DNA of 31,306 nucleotides from an uncultured Faecalibacterium sp. (GCA_934525405.1 CAKSZF010000014.1:1-31306), one strand, 5' to 3'. Positions 1 to 7,935 are shown, counted from the first letter of the stretch. Notes: generated by a model not told the origin, from the sequence alone. Numbers and translations are program-made.

Positions 1-710
1 ATATCCCGCATTGCGCCCAGCTGCGCTTCCAGCACGATGCGCTTGCCGCTGTCGTGCGCCTGCTGCAAGAAAGTGCCTACATCACAGATGAAGGGCGCAA
101 AGTACGCTGCCTGCTGCCTGCACCAGTTCAGCAGGGCATCATAGCTCATGGGCTCCTGATGGTAGCAGCCCGCCAGCTCCATGTTTTTGGCGTCCAGGAT
201 CATGTGCAGGCGGCTTTGGGTACGCTCCTCGTCCAGATGCAAAAGGTCGCCCAGACGCAGGGTCTTTTTGCGGTACTTGTCGCTGTACGCGTAGGCGATG
301 CCGCGCCGGGTAGAGCCGAACGCACTGCCCTTTTTGGCAAGGCGGTCCTCTTCCAGCCCGTCCTGTACCTTGTGCCACGGCATGGAGATCGTAGCTTTAT
401 CGGAGAGCTTCAGGTTCTCCGGCTCCACCTTCACGCCGCGCGCCTCAATGGCCTCCATCTCCCCGGCCAGATGCTCGAGGTCGATCACCATACCGGTGCC
501 CAGCACACAGGTCACCTCCGGATGCAGGATGCCGGAGGGCAGCAGGTTCAGGATGAACTTGCCCTTCTCGGTCACAACGGTATGGCCGGCATTGTTGCCG
601 CCCTGATAGCGCGCAACGATATCGGCATTTTCGGCCAGCAGGTCGATGACGCGGCCCTTGCCCTCATCGCCCCAGTTGATTCCAGTAACAGCGGTCAGCA
701 TAAACTTCAT
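1..710 (-). CDS. purA: Adenylosuccinate synthetase, N-terminal part (cut by window edge)
   Basis: Joins IMP and aspartate using GTP to make adenylosuccinate, the first committed step from IMP to AMP, in the cytosol. The minus-strand reading from the ATG at 708-710 gives 236 residues that stay open to base 1, about half of the usual 420-430. The start reads MKFMLTAVTGINWGDEGKGR; GDEGKGR is the family's GTP-binding P-loop signature, followed by ARYQGGNNAGHT, the IMP/catalytic segment with its conserved His. Further on, GSTRRGIAYAYSDK matches the family's GTTxxGIGPAYxDK motif with some substitutions. An AGAAGG ribosome-binding site lies just before the ATG. It is transcribed away from the LysR gene, which has its own promoter. 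Identification is confident; the C-terminal half cannot be seen. Confidence 0.95.
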   Translation of the reverse strand, partial: MKFMLTAVTGINWGDEGKGRVIDLLAENADIVARYQGGNNAGHTVVTEKGKFILNLLPSGILHPEVTCVLGTGMVIDLEHLAGEMEAIEARGVKVEPENLKLSDKATISMPWHKVQDGLEEDRLAKKGSAFGSTRRGIAYAYSDKYRKKTLRLGDLLHLDEERTQSRLHMILDAKNMELAGCYHQEPMSYDALLNWCRQQAAYFAPFICDVGTFLQQAHDSGKRIVLEAQLGAMRD

Positions 711-749
711 TTACCTTCTTTTCATTCTTGTTTCCTGTTCGCGGTGTAT

Positions 750-778
750 ATTATACGAGCGTGCAGAGAATATGTAAA
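750..778 (-). promoter_or_regulatory. Sigma-A type promoter for purA
   Basis: On the minus strand a TTTACA -35 (773-778) and a perfect TATAAT -10 (750-755) are separated by exactly 17 bases, about 40 bases upstream of the purA start. No purine riboswitch or PurR-box-like repeat was seen in the short leader. Confidence 0.7.
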
Positions 779-863
779 AAGTATCCTGTGTATAGCAGCA
801 ATATGTTTTTTACATTGCAAAGGCTGCTGCCCGCATCCGGCACAGCCGCGCCGTAAAAAGCGC

Positions 864-891
864 TTGCAATTCCGGCGCGCCGTGCTATGAT
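864..891 (+). promoter_or_regulatory. Candidate promoter for the LysR gene
   Basis: TTGCAA (864-869) and TATGAT (886-891) are 16 bases apart, about 70 bases upstream of the chosen ATG. An alternative in-frame start at 887 would lie inside the -10 element, which argues against it. Confidence 0.45.
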
Positions 892-961
892 ACAAGAAGA
901 GCATAAAGCCGCTTCTGCCGCAGGCCGCGCCGGAAGCCCGACAGGAAAGAGGGCCGCACTC

Positions 962-1873
962 ATGTATGTAGACTGGGAATACTACAAAATCTTTTACTAT
1001 GTGGCAAAGTATCAGAACTTTACCCGCGCGGCGCGGGTGCTGGGCAACAATCAGCCCAACATCACCCACGCCATGAACCGGCTGGAAAGCCAGCTGAACT
1101 GCGTGCTGTTCATCCGCTCCAACCGGGGCGTCACCTTAACGCCGGAGGGGGAGTTGCTGTATTCCCGCATTGCCTCGGCGGCGGTGCAGATACAGGATGC
1201 AGAGGAGGAACTGAGCGCCACCGCCACGCTGGAGCACGGTGCCATCAGCATCAGCGCCACCGAGACCGCTTTGAACATCTACCTGTCGGAAAAGCTGCGC
1301 GCTTTCCATACCGAGTACCCGGGCATCCGGCTGCGCATCTCCAACCACTCCACCCCGCAGGCGGTGCAGGCGGTACGCAACGGTGAGGTGGATTTCGCCA
1401 TCGTGACCACCCCCGCAGAGGTAGAAAACGGGCTGAAAATGGTAGAGCTGATGCCCTTTTACGAAGTCCTTGTGGGCGGCAGGACCTTTACGGCGCTGGC
1501 CAGCCAGACCTTGAACCTGAAAGAACTGGCCGGTTATCCCCTGATCTGCCTGAACGAGGAGAGCATGACCCGCAGCTTTTACCGGCAATTCTTTCTGGAG
1601 CACGACGCGGTGCTGAAGCCGGACACCGAGGCCGCCACCACAGACCAGATGCTCACGCTGGTCAAAAGCGAGTTGGGTCTGGCCTTTATGCCGGAGCCTA
1701 TGGCAGCGCCCCTGCTGGCCAGCGGAGAGCTGGTGCAGCTGCACTTGCAGGAGATCATCCCCTCCCGCTCCATCTGCCTTGTCTACGACCATCACCGCCC
1801 GCTGAACACCGCCGCCCGCAAGTTCCAGCAGCTGCTGACCAAAGCGGGTGCCCGGGGCACGGAGCGTAAATAA
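962..1873 (+). CDS. LysR-family transcriptional regulator
   Basis: DNA-binding regulator of about 303 residues, normal LysR length. The N-terminus (MYVDWEYYKIFYYVAKYQNF) leads into a winged helix-turn-helix at about residues 18-65, with the family pattern of an Ala/Ala-containing first helix, QPNITHAMNRLE in the recognition helix, and FIRSNRGVTLTPEG in the wing. The rest is the periplasmic-binding-protein-like effector domain. I chose the ATG at 962 because it follows a GGAAAGAGG ribosome-binding site and gives the usual LysR start; the frame is open back to 887, but those extra residues (MIQEEHKAASAAGRAGS) look non-coding and overlap the promoter. LysR proteins often regulate a divergent neighbour; here that is purA, and I cannot support purA as its target. 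The effector is unknown. Confidence 0.88.
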   Translation: MYVDWEYYKIFYYVAKYQNFTRAARVLGNNQPNITHAMNRLESQLNCVLFIRSNRGVTLTPEGELLYSRIASAAVQIQDAEEELSATATLEHGAISISATETALNIYLSEKLRAFHTEYPGIRLRISNHSTPQAVQAVRNGEVDFAIVTTPAEVENGLKMVELMPFYEVLVGGRTFTALASQTLNLKELAGYPLICLNEESMTRSFYRQFFLEHDAVLKPDTEAATTDQMLTLVKSELGLAFMPEPMAAPLLASGELVQLHLQEIIPSRSICLVYDHHRPLNTAARKFQQLLTKAGARGTERK

Positions 1874-1885
1874 AACCAATACAGC

Positions 1886-1922
1886 AAGGGGCTGCTGCAC
1901 CAATGATGTGCAGCAGCCCCTT
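1886..1922. terminator. Bidirectional terminator between LysR and YoaK-family genes
   Basis: A perfect 15-bp inverted repeat (AAGGGGCTGCTGCAC at 1886-1900, complement at 1908-1922) with a 7-base loop lies between two convergent stop codons. The flanking T-tracts are weak on both sides. Confidence 0.75.
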
Positions 1923-1927
1923 GTCTG

Positions 1928-2719
1928 TTATTTCCGGGTGCTCTGTTTCAGCTCCCGCTGCTCTTCCTGCAGTTCCTGTTTCAGGGTACGGTCGATTTCC
2001 CGGGTCTCCTGCCGGATGGCGCTCAGGTCTTTTTCGATGACCGGGTTCTCTTCCAGCTCCTCCCGGATGAACATCAGCGCAAAGCTGACCAGCAAAAAGC
2101 AGCAGGAGATCCAGATGGCACTGCCGCCCAGCTGCGCCGCGCTCTTGCTGCCCAGCCCTGCCCCCAGCGCGAACAGGAATATGATGCCAAAGTACCGCAC
2201 CATCCTGTCCTTTGCGCGGGGCTCGTGGGTCTTGCGCCAGATGCAAAAGGCCTCCACGCCGCTGCGCAGATCGCCGATGCACATGGTACTGGCAAAGGCA
2301 TAGCCGTCCACCTTTCGGAAAGCCTGCACCTGCATGGCGCAGGAGAAGGAAACGATGGCGTTGGCCAGCAGGTTCTGCGATTGCGGCAGAAAGCCCACCG
2401 CAAACAGCAGCAGCACCTCGCCCAGCACCACCAGCTGCCGCCAGTGCAGCCGCTGCATTGCCTGAAAGCGCTCCCGCATTTTTTCCGCAGCCAGCACCCC
2501 CAGCGCAAAGGCGCACAACGGTACCAGATAGTGCAGTACCTTATCCCACCGGCCATCCATGATATTGGCGCTCAGCAGCACGATATTGCCGGTCTGGGCA
2601 TTGGCAAACACCTTGCCCCGGAACAGATAGGTGTAGGCATCCTGCAAGCCGCCGGACAGCGAAAGGAACACCGCCGTAAGAAAGGACTCGGACATTTGTC
2701 CGTGATGCTTTGTTTTCAT
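1928..2719 (-). CDS. YoaK/DUF1275-family integral membrane protein
   Basis: 263-residue multi-spanning membrane protein of the DUF1275 (YoaK-like) family, whose biochemical role is not known. The family hallmark near the N-terminus is visible: FLTAVFLSLSGGLQDAYTYL followed by GKVFANAQTGNIVLL. About six hydrophobic segments follow, and the C-terminal 40 residues are strongly charged and coiled-coil-like (Glu/Gln/Arg-rich), probably cytosolic. I placed the start at the ATG at 2717-2719 (MKTKHHGQMSES) because an AGAGGG ribosome-binding site precedes it; an upstream in-frame ATG at 2755 lies in the promoter. It stands alone, convergent with the LysR gene. The charged tail may be an extension, since many members are shorter. 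Confidence 0.85.
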   Translation of the reverse strand: MKTKHHGQMSESFLTAVFLSLSGGLQDAYTYLFRGKVFANAQTGNIVLLSANIMDGRWDKVLHYLVPLCAFALGVLAAEKMRERFQAMQRLHWRQLVVLGEVLLLFAVGFLPQSQNLLANAIVSFSCAMQVQAFRKVDGYAFASTMCIGDLRSGVEAFCIWRKTHEPRAKDRMVRYFGIIFLFALGAGLGSKSAAQLGGSAIWISCCFLLVSFALMFIREELEENPVIEKDLSAIRQETREIDRTLKQELQEEQRELKQSTRK

Positions 2720-2743
2720 ACTTGTACCCTCTTTTCGGGCTCT

Positions 2744-2749
2744 ATTATA
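2744..2749 (-). promoter_or_regulatory. -10 element for the YoaK-family gene
   Basis: A perfect TATAAT on the minus strand, about 25 bases upstream of the ATG. No good -35 is visible at 16-18 bases, so this is a partial promoter call. Confidence 0.45.
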
Positions 2750-2833
2750 ATACATTTTGCAGCAGTTTCTGATATCATTTTTACATACCGGCTATGTTTT
2801 CCGCCCCAAAAGGCACAAAAAGCGCGGGTACCC

Positions 2834-2868
2834 TTCCCTATTTCAGCGCAATCTGTTAGAATAGGGAA
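2834..2868 (+). promoter_or_regulatory. Inverted repeat over the promoter of the NifX-like gene (possible operator)
   Basis: TTCCCTATT (2834-2842) and its exact complement AATAGGGAA (2860-2868) are separated by 17 bases. The right arm overlaps a TAGAAT -10 candidate (2857-2862), and the left arm occupies the -35 position (TTCCCT, a poor match). This is where a regulator would control the downstream gene, but no regulator is identified. Confidence 0.4.
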
Positions 2869-2901
2869 AGAAAATCTCGTACACAGGAAGGAGTTTTTAG
2901 T

Positions 2902-3312
2902 ATGAAGATCGCAATTCCTTATGAAAATGGTCAGGTGTTCCAGCACTTCGGTCACTCCGCGCAGTTCAAGCTGTACACTGTCGAGGAGGGCCGCATTACC
3001 GGTGCCGAGGTGGTCTCCACCGACGGGCAGGGCCACGGTGCACTGGCAGGCTTTCTGGTGCGCAACGGCGTAAATGTGCTGCTGTGCGGCGGCATTGGCG
3101 GCGGGGCACAGATGGCGCTGGCACAGGCCGGTATCCGTCTGTGCGGCGGCATCACCGGCGACGCCGACAGCGCTGCGGCGGCGTATCTTGCCGGTACGCT
3201 GGTCTTTGACCCCAACGCCCGCTGCACCCACCACGACCACGAGGAGAGCCACAGCTGCGGCGCTCACGCCTGCCACGCCGACAAGGGCGGCTGTGCTGGC
3301 AGCTGCCATTAA
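2902..3312 (+). CDS. NifX/NifB-type cofactor-binding domain protein with His/Cys-rich tail
   Basis: 136-residue protein of the dinitrogenase iron-molybdenum cofactor (NifX/NafY/MTH1175-like) superfamily. The start MKIAIPYENGQVFQHFGHSAQF is typical of these small single-domain proteins, which bind metal clusters or cofactors. Residues 1 to about 105 form the domain, including LLCGGIGGGAQMALAQAGI, the usual Gly-rich segment. The last ~30 residues are an unusual tail with many His and Cys (CTHHDHEESHSCGAHACH, then further Cys), consistent with metal binding. The start follows a good AGGAAGGAG ribosome-binding site. No nitrogenase genes are nearby, so nitrogen fixation is not implied; a general metal or Fe-S trafficking role is more likely. 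It appears monocistronic with its own terminator. Confidence 0.85.
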   Translation: MKIAIPYENGQVFQHFGHSAQFKLYTVEEGRITGAEVVSTDGQGHGALAGFLVRNGVNVLLCGGIGGGAQMALAQAGIRLCGGITGDADSAAAAYLAGTLVFDPNARCTHHDHEESHSCGAHACHADKGGCAGSCH

Positions 3313-3400
3313 GAGCCGTTCCGCTTTCCGGGCTGGACGATTTTGAATGCCCTCCGCTTGCGCTCTGGGCATAAGCTAAGGAAAAAATATTTATAATTTC

Positions 3401-3440
3401 GGAATACCGGAGCGTCTGCGGACGCTCCGGTATTCCATTT
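3401..3440 (+). terminator. Terminator after the NifX-like gene
   Basis: A perfect 16-bp stem (GGAATACCGGAGCGTC at 3401-3416, complement at 3421-3436) with a four-base TGCG loop, followed by ATTTTC. The A/T-rich flank on the left side means it could also work on the minus strand. Confidence 0.7.
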
Positions 3441-3580
3441 TCACAGGTAGGTCGTGGCTGAAAACGGCATTCGCAGCGCCGCTTTCTGCGAAAGCGCGGC
3501 ACTGCGGGTCAGCGTGCTAAATTTTCTTTACTGAAATCAAAAGCTTTGCACCATCCTGAAAAGAGTGCTCCTTTCCCGTG

Positions 3581-3621
3581 AAAAAGGGGCTCAGGAAAGT
3601 CCGCAGACTTTCCTGAGCCCC
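3581..3621 (-). terminator. Terminator of the epimerase gene
   Basis: Read on the minus strand: a 15-bp perfect stem (GGGGCTCAGGAAAGT, arms 3586-3600 and 3607-3621), a six-base loop, then five T residues (the A-run at 3581-3585). This is a classic intrinsic terminator 65 bases after the stop at 3687. Confidence 0.85.
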
Positions 3622-3686
3622 AAATTAAGAATAATTTTTCCGCTGACTATGCGCAAAGCAGCGCGGCGCGCATTTCAAATGGTTTT

Positions 3687-4568
3687 TCAGACCTTCTCGA
3701 TGGTGATGCTCCACTCGCTGGTCATGGCCTCGTCCGGTTCCAGAACCTCGTGTTTGCCGTCCTCGTTCACGCTGTTGGCCCAGCCGTTCCAAGGCTCCAT
3801 GCAGACGAAGCTCTCGGCATCCTGCTGCCACAGCACGCCGTTTTCAAAGGTCTCGTCGGCGTCCACGGTCACCTTATGGCCGTTGCCCTTGTCGGTCAGG
3901 GTCATGGGGAACTGCACACCGGTCAGCAGACGGACAGAGTTGTCTGCGCCCTCCTTGCGGGTGAGGGTGATCTTTTCCGGGGCGGCGGGCTGCTCACCCT
4001 TGGCGTTTTCGGAGCAGGTGGCGCACTTGATATCGAACTCCACGTTCTCCAGCTTGGAGGCGGTAAAGTAGGGGTGGTAGCCAAAGCTGAAGGGCATATC
4101 GGTGTTGCCCTCGTTGATGACGGTCAGACTGACCAGTGCCTTGTTGCCCTCCAGATTATAGTTGAGCAGCAGGGTGAAATCGAACGGGTAGAGGAACTTG
4201 GTCAGCGGGGTGGACTCCAGTGCCAGCGTCACGCCGTCCGGGCCAACGCTGTCCACTTCCCATGCGCACAGGTCGGCAAAGCCGTGGGTCTCCATGGGGT
4301 AAGCCTTGCCGTCAAAGATGTGCACGCCGTTATCCGGGTTGCCGCAGCTGGGGAACAGCACCGGCACGCCAAAGCGGGGACGGTTGCACTCGGAGAAATT
4401 GGGGCGGCGGGTCCAGACGAACTCCTCGCCGTCCAGCGTAAAGCTGGTGATCATACCGCCGCGCTCGGGGGTGATGGTGAGGGCGGTCTTTGCCTCGGGG
4501 TCGGTGATGACGTACTGCTCGTAGCAGGCGCCGTTCTCGGTGATGTACCGGGTGGTGATCTGATTCAT
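3687..4568 (-). CDS. Aldose 1-epimerase-like protein (galactose mutarotase superfamily)
   Basis: 293-residue enzyme of the galactose-mutarotase-like superfamily, which interconverts alpha and beta anomers of sugars. The chosen ATG (4566-4568, MNQITTRYITENGACYEQYV) follows an AGGAGG ribosome-binding site; the longer open frame upstream lacks one. Visible family landmarks are the Arg/Gly segment TPERGGMITSF, the conserved His in METHGFADL (about residue 95) and the catalytic-region His in FSFGYHPYF (about residues 160-170). The closest style is the LacX/YihR-like subgroup rather than classical GalM. It lies downstream of uxaB and uxaA on the same strand, so it may act on a uronic acid or related sugar; that substrate is inference. 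An efficient terminator follows. Confidence 0.85.
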   Translation of the reverse strand: MNQITTRYITENGACYEQYVITDPEAKTALTITPERGGMITSFTLDGEEFVWTRRPNFSECNRPRFGVPVLFPSCGNPDNGVHIFDGKAYPMETHGFADLCAWEVDSVGPDGVTLALESTPLTKFLYPFDFTLLLNYNLEGNKALVSLTVINEGNTDMPFSFGYHPYFTASKLENVEFDIKCATCSENAKGEQPAAPEKITLTRKEGADNSVRLLTGVQFPMTLTDKGNGHKVTVDADETFENGVLWQQDAESFVCMEPWNGWANSVNEDGKHEVLEPDEAMTSEWSITIEKV

Positions 4569-4611
4569 AAGTAAAAGCCTCCTATTATTGCCGCCGGGTC
4601 GCCCCGACGGG

Positions 4612-4764
4612 TCATTCCTTGTGTTCGGTCTGCCGTGCATCCAGCTTTTTGAAGTAGTAGTCGATGCCGTAGCGGATCAGATATTTGATCAATCGTACTG
4701 CACCATAAATGATAGCCGCATAAAGCAGCAGTGTCAACAGCAGCACTCCATTTGCGCCCAACAT
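4612..4764 (-). CDS. Small single-span membrane protein, unknown
   Basis: A 50-residue ORF starting MLGANGVLLLTLLLYAAIIY, with one strong hydrophobic helix (about residues 6-22) followed by a basic, aromatic stretch (RLIKYLIRYGIDYYFKK) and a charged end. It follows a GAAGGGA ribosome-binding site and lies between the uxaA terminator and the epimerase gene, 43 bases upstream of the latter, so the two are probably co-transcribed. I do not recognise it. A longer version from 4794 would put its start inside the uxaA terminator and is unlikely. Confidence 0.5.
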   Translation of the reverse strand: MLGANGVLLLTLLLYAAIIYGAVRLIKYLIRYGIDYYFKKLDARQTEHKE

Positions 4765-4792
4765 TTTATACACTTCCCTTCTTTTTATGCAC

Positions 4793-4836
4793 AAAAAGGC
4801 CGCCGTACCGCTTTTTGCCGTACAGCAGCCCTTTTT
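4793..4836 (-). terminator. Terminator of uxaA
   Basis: On the minus strand, GGCTGCTGTAC (4820-4830) pairs with GTACGGCGGCC (4798-4808) through 11 base pairs including G-U wobbles, then a TTTTT run (4793-4797). It begins about 10 bases after the uxaA stop codon. Confidence 0.7.
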
Positions 4837-4839
4837 CAG

Positions 4840-6330
4840 TTACAGAACCACGCCGTCCTTGAAGATGGAGATCTCGCGGAAGCCGTGCTTTTCCGCCTTG
4901 GTCTGCTCGCCGCTGGCCACGCGGATGACCAGATCCAGCAGATCCTTTGCAGCCTCGTCGATGGTCTTTTCACCGTCTGCGATGACACCGGTGTTGAAAT
5001 CGATCCAGCCGCCCTTCTTCTCTGCCAGCGGAGTGTTGGTGGAGATCTTCAGGGTGGGAGCCGGAGCGGAGAACGGGGTGCCGCGGCCGGTGGAGAACAG
5101 GATCAGATGTGCGCCTGCTGCCGTCATGGCGGTGGCGGAAACCAGATCGTTGCCGGGGCCGTAGAGCATATTCAGACCCTTGGTCACCACGGGGTCGCCG
5201 TAGCCGATGACGTCCATGATGGGGGCAGTGCCGCCCTTCTGCACGCAGCCACAGCTCTTATCCTCCAGCGTGGTGATGCCGCCGGCCTTGTTGCCCGGAG
5301 AGGGATTATCGTACACCACCTCGTTGTGGCTGATGAAGTAATCCTTGAAGCCGTTGATCATGTGCTCGGCCTTGACGAATACCTCCTTGTTGATGCAGCG
5401 GTCCATCAGGAAGCCCTCTGCACCGAACATCTCGGGCACCTCGGTCAGCACGGTAGAACCGCCGCGCTGGCCCATCATGTCGGAGAAGCGGCCGATGGTG
5501 GGGTTGGCGGTGATGCCGGACAGGCCGTCCGAGCCGCCGCACTTCATGCCCACCACCAGTTCAGACACGGGGATGGGCTCGCGCTTAAACTGCCCGGCGT
5601 AGGCGGCCAGTTCCTTCAGGATATCGCGGGCGGCGGCAAACTCGTCCTCCACGTCCTGACAGGTCAGGAACTTGACGCGGTCGTGGTCGTACTCGCCCAG
5701 CTCCTCCACGAACTGATCGTGCTGCAGGTTCTCGCAGCCCAGATGCAGCACCAGAACGGCGGCGGCATTGGGGTGGCGCACCAGCGCAGCCAGCAGCTTG
5801 CGGGTCTGTGCGTGGTCGTGGCCGGTCTGACTGCATCCAAAGGGATGGGTAAAGGTGTACAGACCCTCGATGGAGCCGGTGACCAGATCCTGATTGTCGG
5901 CTACCATCTTCTTGGCGATATCGTTCACGCAGCCCACGGTGGGGATGATCCAGATCTCGTTGCGGATGGCGGCGCGGCCGTCCTTGCGGCGGAAGCCCAT
6001 AAAGGTCTCCGGCTCTGCCTTGGGCAGCGGAGCCAGATCCGGGGCGGGGTTATAGCTGTACTCCACCTCGCCGGACAGGTTGGTGTGCACGTTATGGGTG
6101 TGCATCCAGGTGCCGGGGGCGGCGTCTGCGGTGGCGTGACCGATGGGGAAGCCGTACTTGATGACGTTCTCGCCGTTCTTAATGGGCTTGACTGCCATCT
6201 TGTGACCCTGCGGGATATCCTCCAGTGCGGTGACGGCAAGGCCGTCCACCTCCACCAGCGTGCCCTTGGCAATGGGGTGCAGGGCAACGACCACATTGTC
6301 GATGGGGCTGATATGAATTGCCTGCGGCAT
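4840..6330 (-). CDS. uxaA: Altronate dehydratase
   Basis: Dehydrates D-altronate to 2-keto-3-deoxygluconate, the third step of galacturonate breakdown, in the cytosol; the family enzyme is iron dependent. 496 residues, the normal length. The N-terminal SAF-type domain (about residues 1-95) starts MPQAIHISPIDNVVVALHPI and contains GFPIGHATADAAPGTWMHTHNV. The large C-terminal UxaA catalytic domain contains the HPFGCSQTGHDHAQTRKLL and GMKCGGSDGLSGITANPTIG motifs, with Cys and His residues suited to metal binding. I chose the ATG at 6328-6330; the frame runs further up to 6357, but the extra residues overlap a hairpin. uxaB lies 84 bases upstream on the same strand, with a hairpin between them that could reduce read-through. 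Confidence 0.95.
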   Translation of the reverse strand: MPQAIHISPIDNVVVALHPIAKGTLVEVDGLAVTALEDIPQGHKMAVKPIKNGENVIKYGFPIGHATADAAPGTWMHTHNVHTNLSGEVEYSYNPAPDLAPLPKAEPETFMGFRRKDGRAAIRNEIWIIPTVGCVNDIAKKMVADNQDLVTGSIEGLYTFTHPFGCSQTGHDHAQTRKLLAALVRHPNAAAVLVLHLGCENLQHDQFVEELGEYDHDRVKFLTCQDVEDEFAAARDILKELAAYAGQFKREPIPVSELVVGMKCGGSDGLSGITANPTIGRFSDMMGQRGGSTVLTEVPEMFGAEGFLMDRCINKEVFVKAEHMINGFKDYFISHNEVVYDNPSPGNKAGGITTLEDKSCGCVQKGGTAPIMDVIGYGDPVVTKGLNMLYGPGNDLVSATAMTAAGAHLILFSTGRGTPFSAPAPTLKISTNTPLAEKKGGWIDFNTGVIADGEKTIDEAAKDLLDLVIRVASGEQTKAEKHGFREISIFKDGVVL

Positions 6331-6355
6331 AGTTGTTCTCCTTATCGTATCGCAC

Positions 6356-6388
6356 AAAAGGGCTGCTGCCCAAAGCAGCAGCCCTTTG
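6356..6388 (-). terminator. Hairpin between uxaB and uxaA (terminator or attenuator)
   Basis: GGGCTGCTGC (6360-6369) and GCAGCAGCCC (6375-6384) form a 10-bp perfect stem; on the minus strand it is followed by TTTTG. It sits after the uxaB stop and just before the uxaA start, so it probably tunes the uxaB:uxaA ratio rather than ending the operon completely. Confidence 0.6.
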
Positions 6389-6414
6389 TTGTGCGGGTAG
6401 GTTGATTTTTCAGC

Positions 6415-7935
6415 TTACAGGCAGCTCTTGTAAGCAGCCTCGGCACCCTGAGTGCGGATCATTTCCAGATCTGCCAGCACAGCGGCCTCCAGACCCTCGA
6501 TCTTGGTCAGATCCTGATCCCACATCTGGGTGTTGGTCAGCACAGCGTGCACCAGCTGCGCAGCGGTGTCGTCCTTGTGTGCGTAGTAGAAATCCAGAGC
6601 CCATGCGTCGTCCTGGATCTTGTAGGTGTTGCCTGCGGGGCGCTTGCAGATCAGACCGTCAGCGGTGCGCTCCTGAATATCGTTGGAGTAGAAGGCAATA
6701 TAGGCTGCCAGAGACATGGTCAGGCACTTGGGCAGCTGCTTCTGCTCCTCGATGTAAGCCAGGAAGGAAGGCATATTGCGGGCCTTCCACTTGGAGGTGG
6801 AGTTCAGGGAGATGCTCATCAACTCGTGGTTGACGAAGGGGTTGTTGAAGCGGTCCTCAACAGCAGAGGCAAAGTCCTCCAGATCCTTCTTGTCCAGCGG
6901 CAGGGTGGGGATGATCTCCTCGTGCAGCATCTTGTTCATAAAGCCGCGCACGGTATCGTTGTGCATGCAGTCGCGGACGATATCAAAGCCTGCCAGATAA
7001 GCGCCCAGCACAAAGCCGGTGTGTGCACCGTTCAGGATGCGGACCTTGCGCTTCTTGTAGGGGGTAACGTCGGGCACGACCATGACGTTGACGCCGGCCT
7101 TCTTGAACGGCAGCTTGTCCTCCAGACCTGCGGGGCCCTCGATGACCCAGACGCCGAACACTTCGCCCACGTCCAGAGCGGTATCGTGGTAGCCGTTGGC
7201 CTCTTCCAGAGCAGCCAGCTCCTGCGGGTCACGGATGCGGCCCGGAACGATGCGGTCCACCAGAGTGGAGCAGAAGGTGTTGGCAGTGTTCATCCAGTCG
7301 ATGAAGGCGGGCTCCAGATCCCAATCCTTAGCGTAGTTGTTGCAGCACTTCTGCAGCTCCTTGCCGTTGTTGTCGATCAGCTCGCAGCTCAGGATGACCA
7401 GACCCTTATCGGCAGCGCCGTTGAAAGCCTTGTAGCGCTCGAACAGCACGCGGGTCAGCTTTGCGGGGAAGCTGTTGGGAGGAACCTGATCGAACTGGCT
7501 GTCGCCCTTGGTGTAGGCAATGCCGGCCTCGGTGGTGTTGGATACAACAGTCTCCAGATCCTCAGAGCGAGCCAGAGCCAGAACCTCGTCCCACTTGCCA
7601 TCGATGTAGGGGCACACGCAGTCGGACACGCAGGAGATCACCCGCTTTGCGTCCACCTTCTGGCCCTTCTCGCTGCCGCGCAGGTACAGGGTGTACAGAC
7701 CCTCCTGCTCGTTGATCCAGTCTGCCATCTGGGGGAAGTTGCCGATGGGCTGCACCAGCTTGACCTTGCCGTTGTAGCCGGCCTTCTCGTTTGCAATATC
7801 GTAGAAATAGTCCACGAAAGCGCGCAGGAAGTTGCCCTCGCCGAACTGCATCACCTTAACGGGAGCATCCTTCAGGATGTAGCCGTTGTAGCCAGTGCCT
7901 TCCAGAACCTTGTAGTTCAAAGTTTCCATCTTCAT
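6415..7935 (-). CDS. uxaB: Tagaturonate reductase (altronate oxidoreductase)
   Basis: NADH-dependent reduction of D-tagaturonate to D-altronate, the second step of galacturonate use. It belongs to the polyol (mannitol) dehydrogenase family of long-chain dehydrogenases; 506 residues, slightly above the E. coli enzyme (about 480). An N-terminal Rossmann domain contains VMQFGEGNFLRAFVDYF (about residues 29-45), the family's nucleotide-binding start. The C-terminal domain carries RKVRILNGAHTGFVLGAYLAG, the conserved segment near the catalytic Lys/Asn/His residues. The ATG at 7933-7935 follows AAAGGAG. The promoter lies in the shared region with the divergent uxaC. Calling it UxaB rather than fructuronate reductase UxuB rests on the neighbouring uxaA and uxaC and on the sequence flavour. 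Confidence 0.92.
   Translation of the reverse strand: MKMETLNYKVLEGTGYNGYILKDAPVKVMQFGEGNFLRAFVDYFYDIANEKAGYNGKVKLVQPIGNFPQMADWINEQEGLYTLYLRGSEKGQKVDAKRVISCVSDCVCPYIDGKWDEVLALARSEDLETVVSNTTEAGIAYTKGDSQFDQVPPNSFPAKLTRVLFERYKAFNGAADKGLVILSCELIDNNGKELQKCCNNYAKDWDLEPAFIDWMNTANTFCSTLVDRIVPGRIRDPQELAALEEANGYHDTALDVGEVFGVWVIEGPAGLEDKLPFKKAGVNVMVVPDVTPYKKRKVRILNGAHTGFVLGAYLAGFDIVRDCMHNDTVRGFMNKMLHEEIIPTLPLDKKDLEDFASAVEDRFNNPFVNHELMSISLNSTSKWKARNMPSFLAYIEEQKQLPKCLTMSLAAYIAFYSNDIQERTADGLICKRPAGNTYKIQDDAWALDFYYAHKDDTAAQLVHAVLTNTQMWDQDLTKIEGLEAAVLADLEMIRTQGAEAAYKSCL

Larger units (their letters stand above)
3313..3686. other. Intergenic region with two strong hairpins and no gene
   Basis: 374 bases between the convergent NifX-like and epimerase genes. 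It holds one terminator for each side, described separately. The stretch 3437-3570 between them has no ORF with a ribosome-binding site and no other structure I could identify. Confidence 0.6.

Noticed and set aside
887..961. Longer N-terminus for the LysR protein from 887
   Set aside because: It would begin inside the -10 element, and the extra residues do not resemble LysR proteins; the ATG at 962 has a ribosome-binding site.
2902..3312. Evidence of nitrogen fixation from the NifX-like protein
   Set aside because: Small NifX/NifB-domain proteins are widespread in anaerobes without nitrogenase, and no nif genes are in the window.
4588..6405. A 605-codon plus-strand ORF opposite uxaA (and similar long ORFs opposite uxaB, uxaC, glnS, cas3 and others)
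   Set aside because: Antisense shadows caused by GC-rich codon usage; they are low-complexity His/Gln/Val-rich and lack ribosome-binding sites, while the opposite strand encodes clear enzymes.
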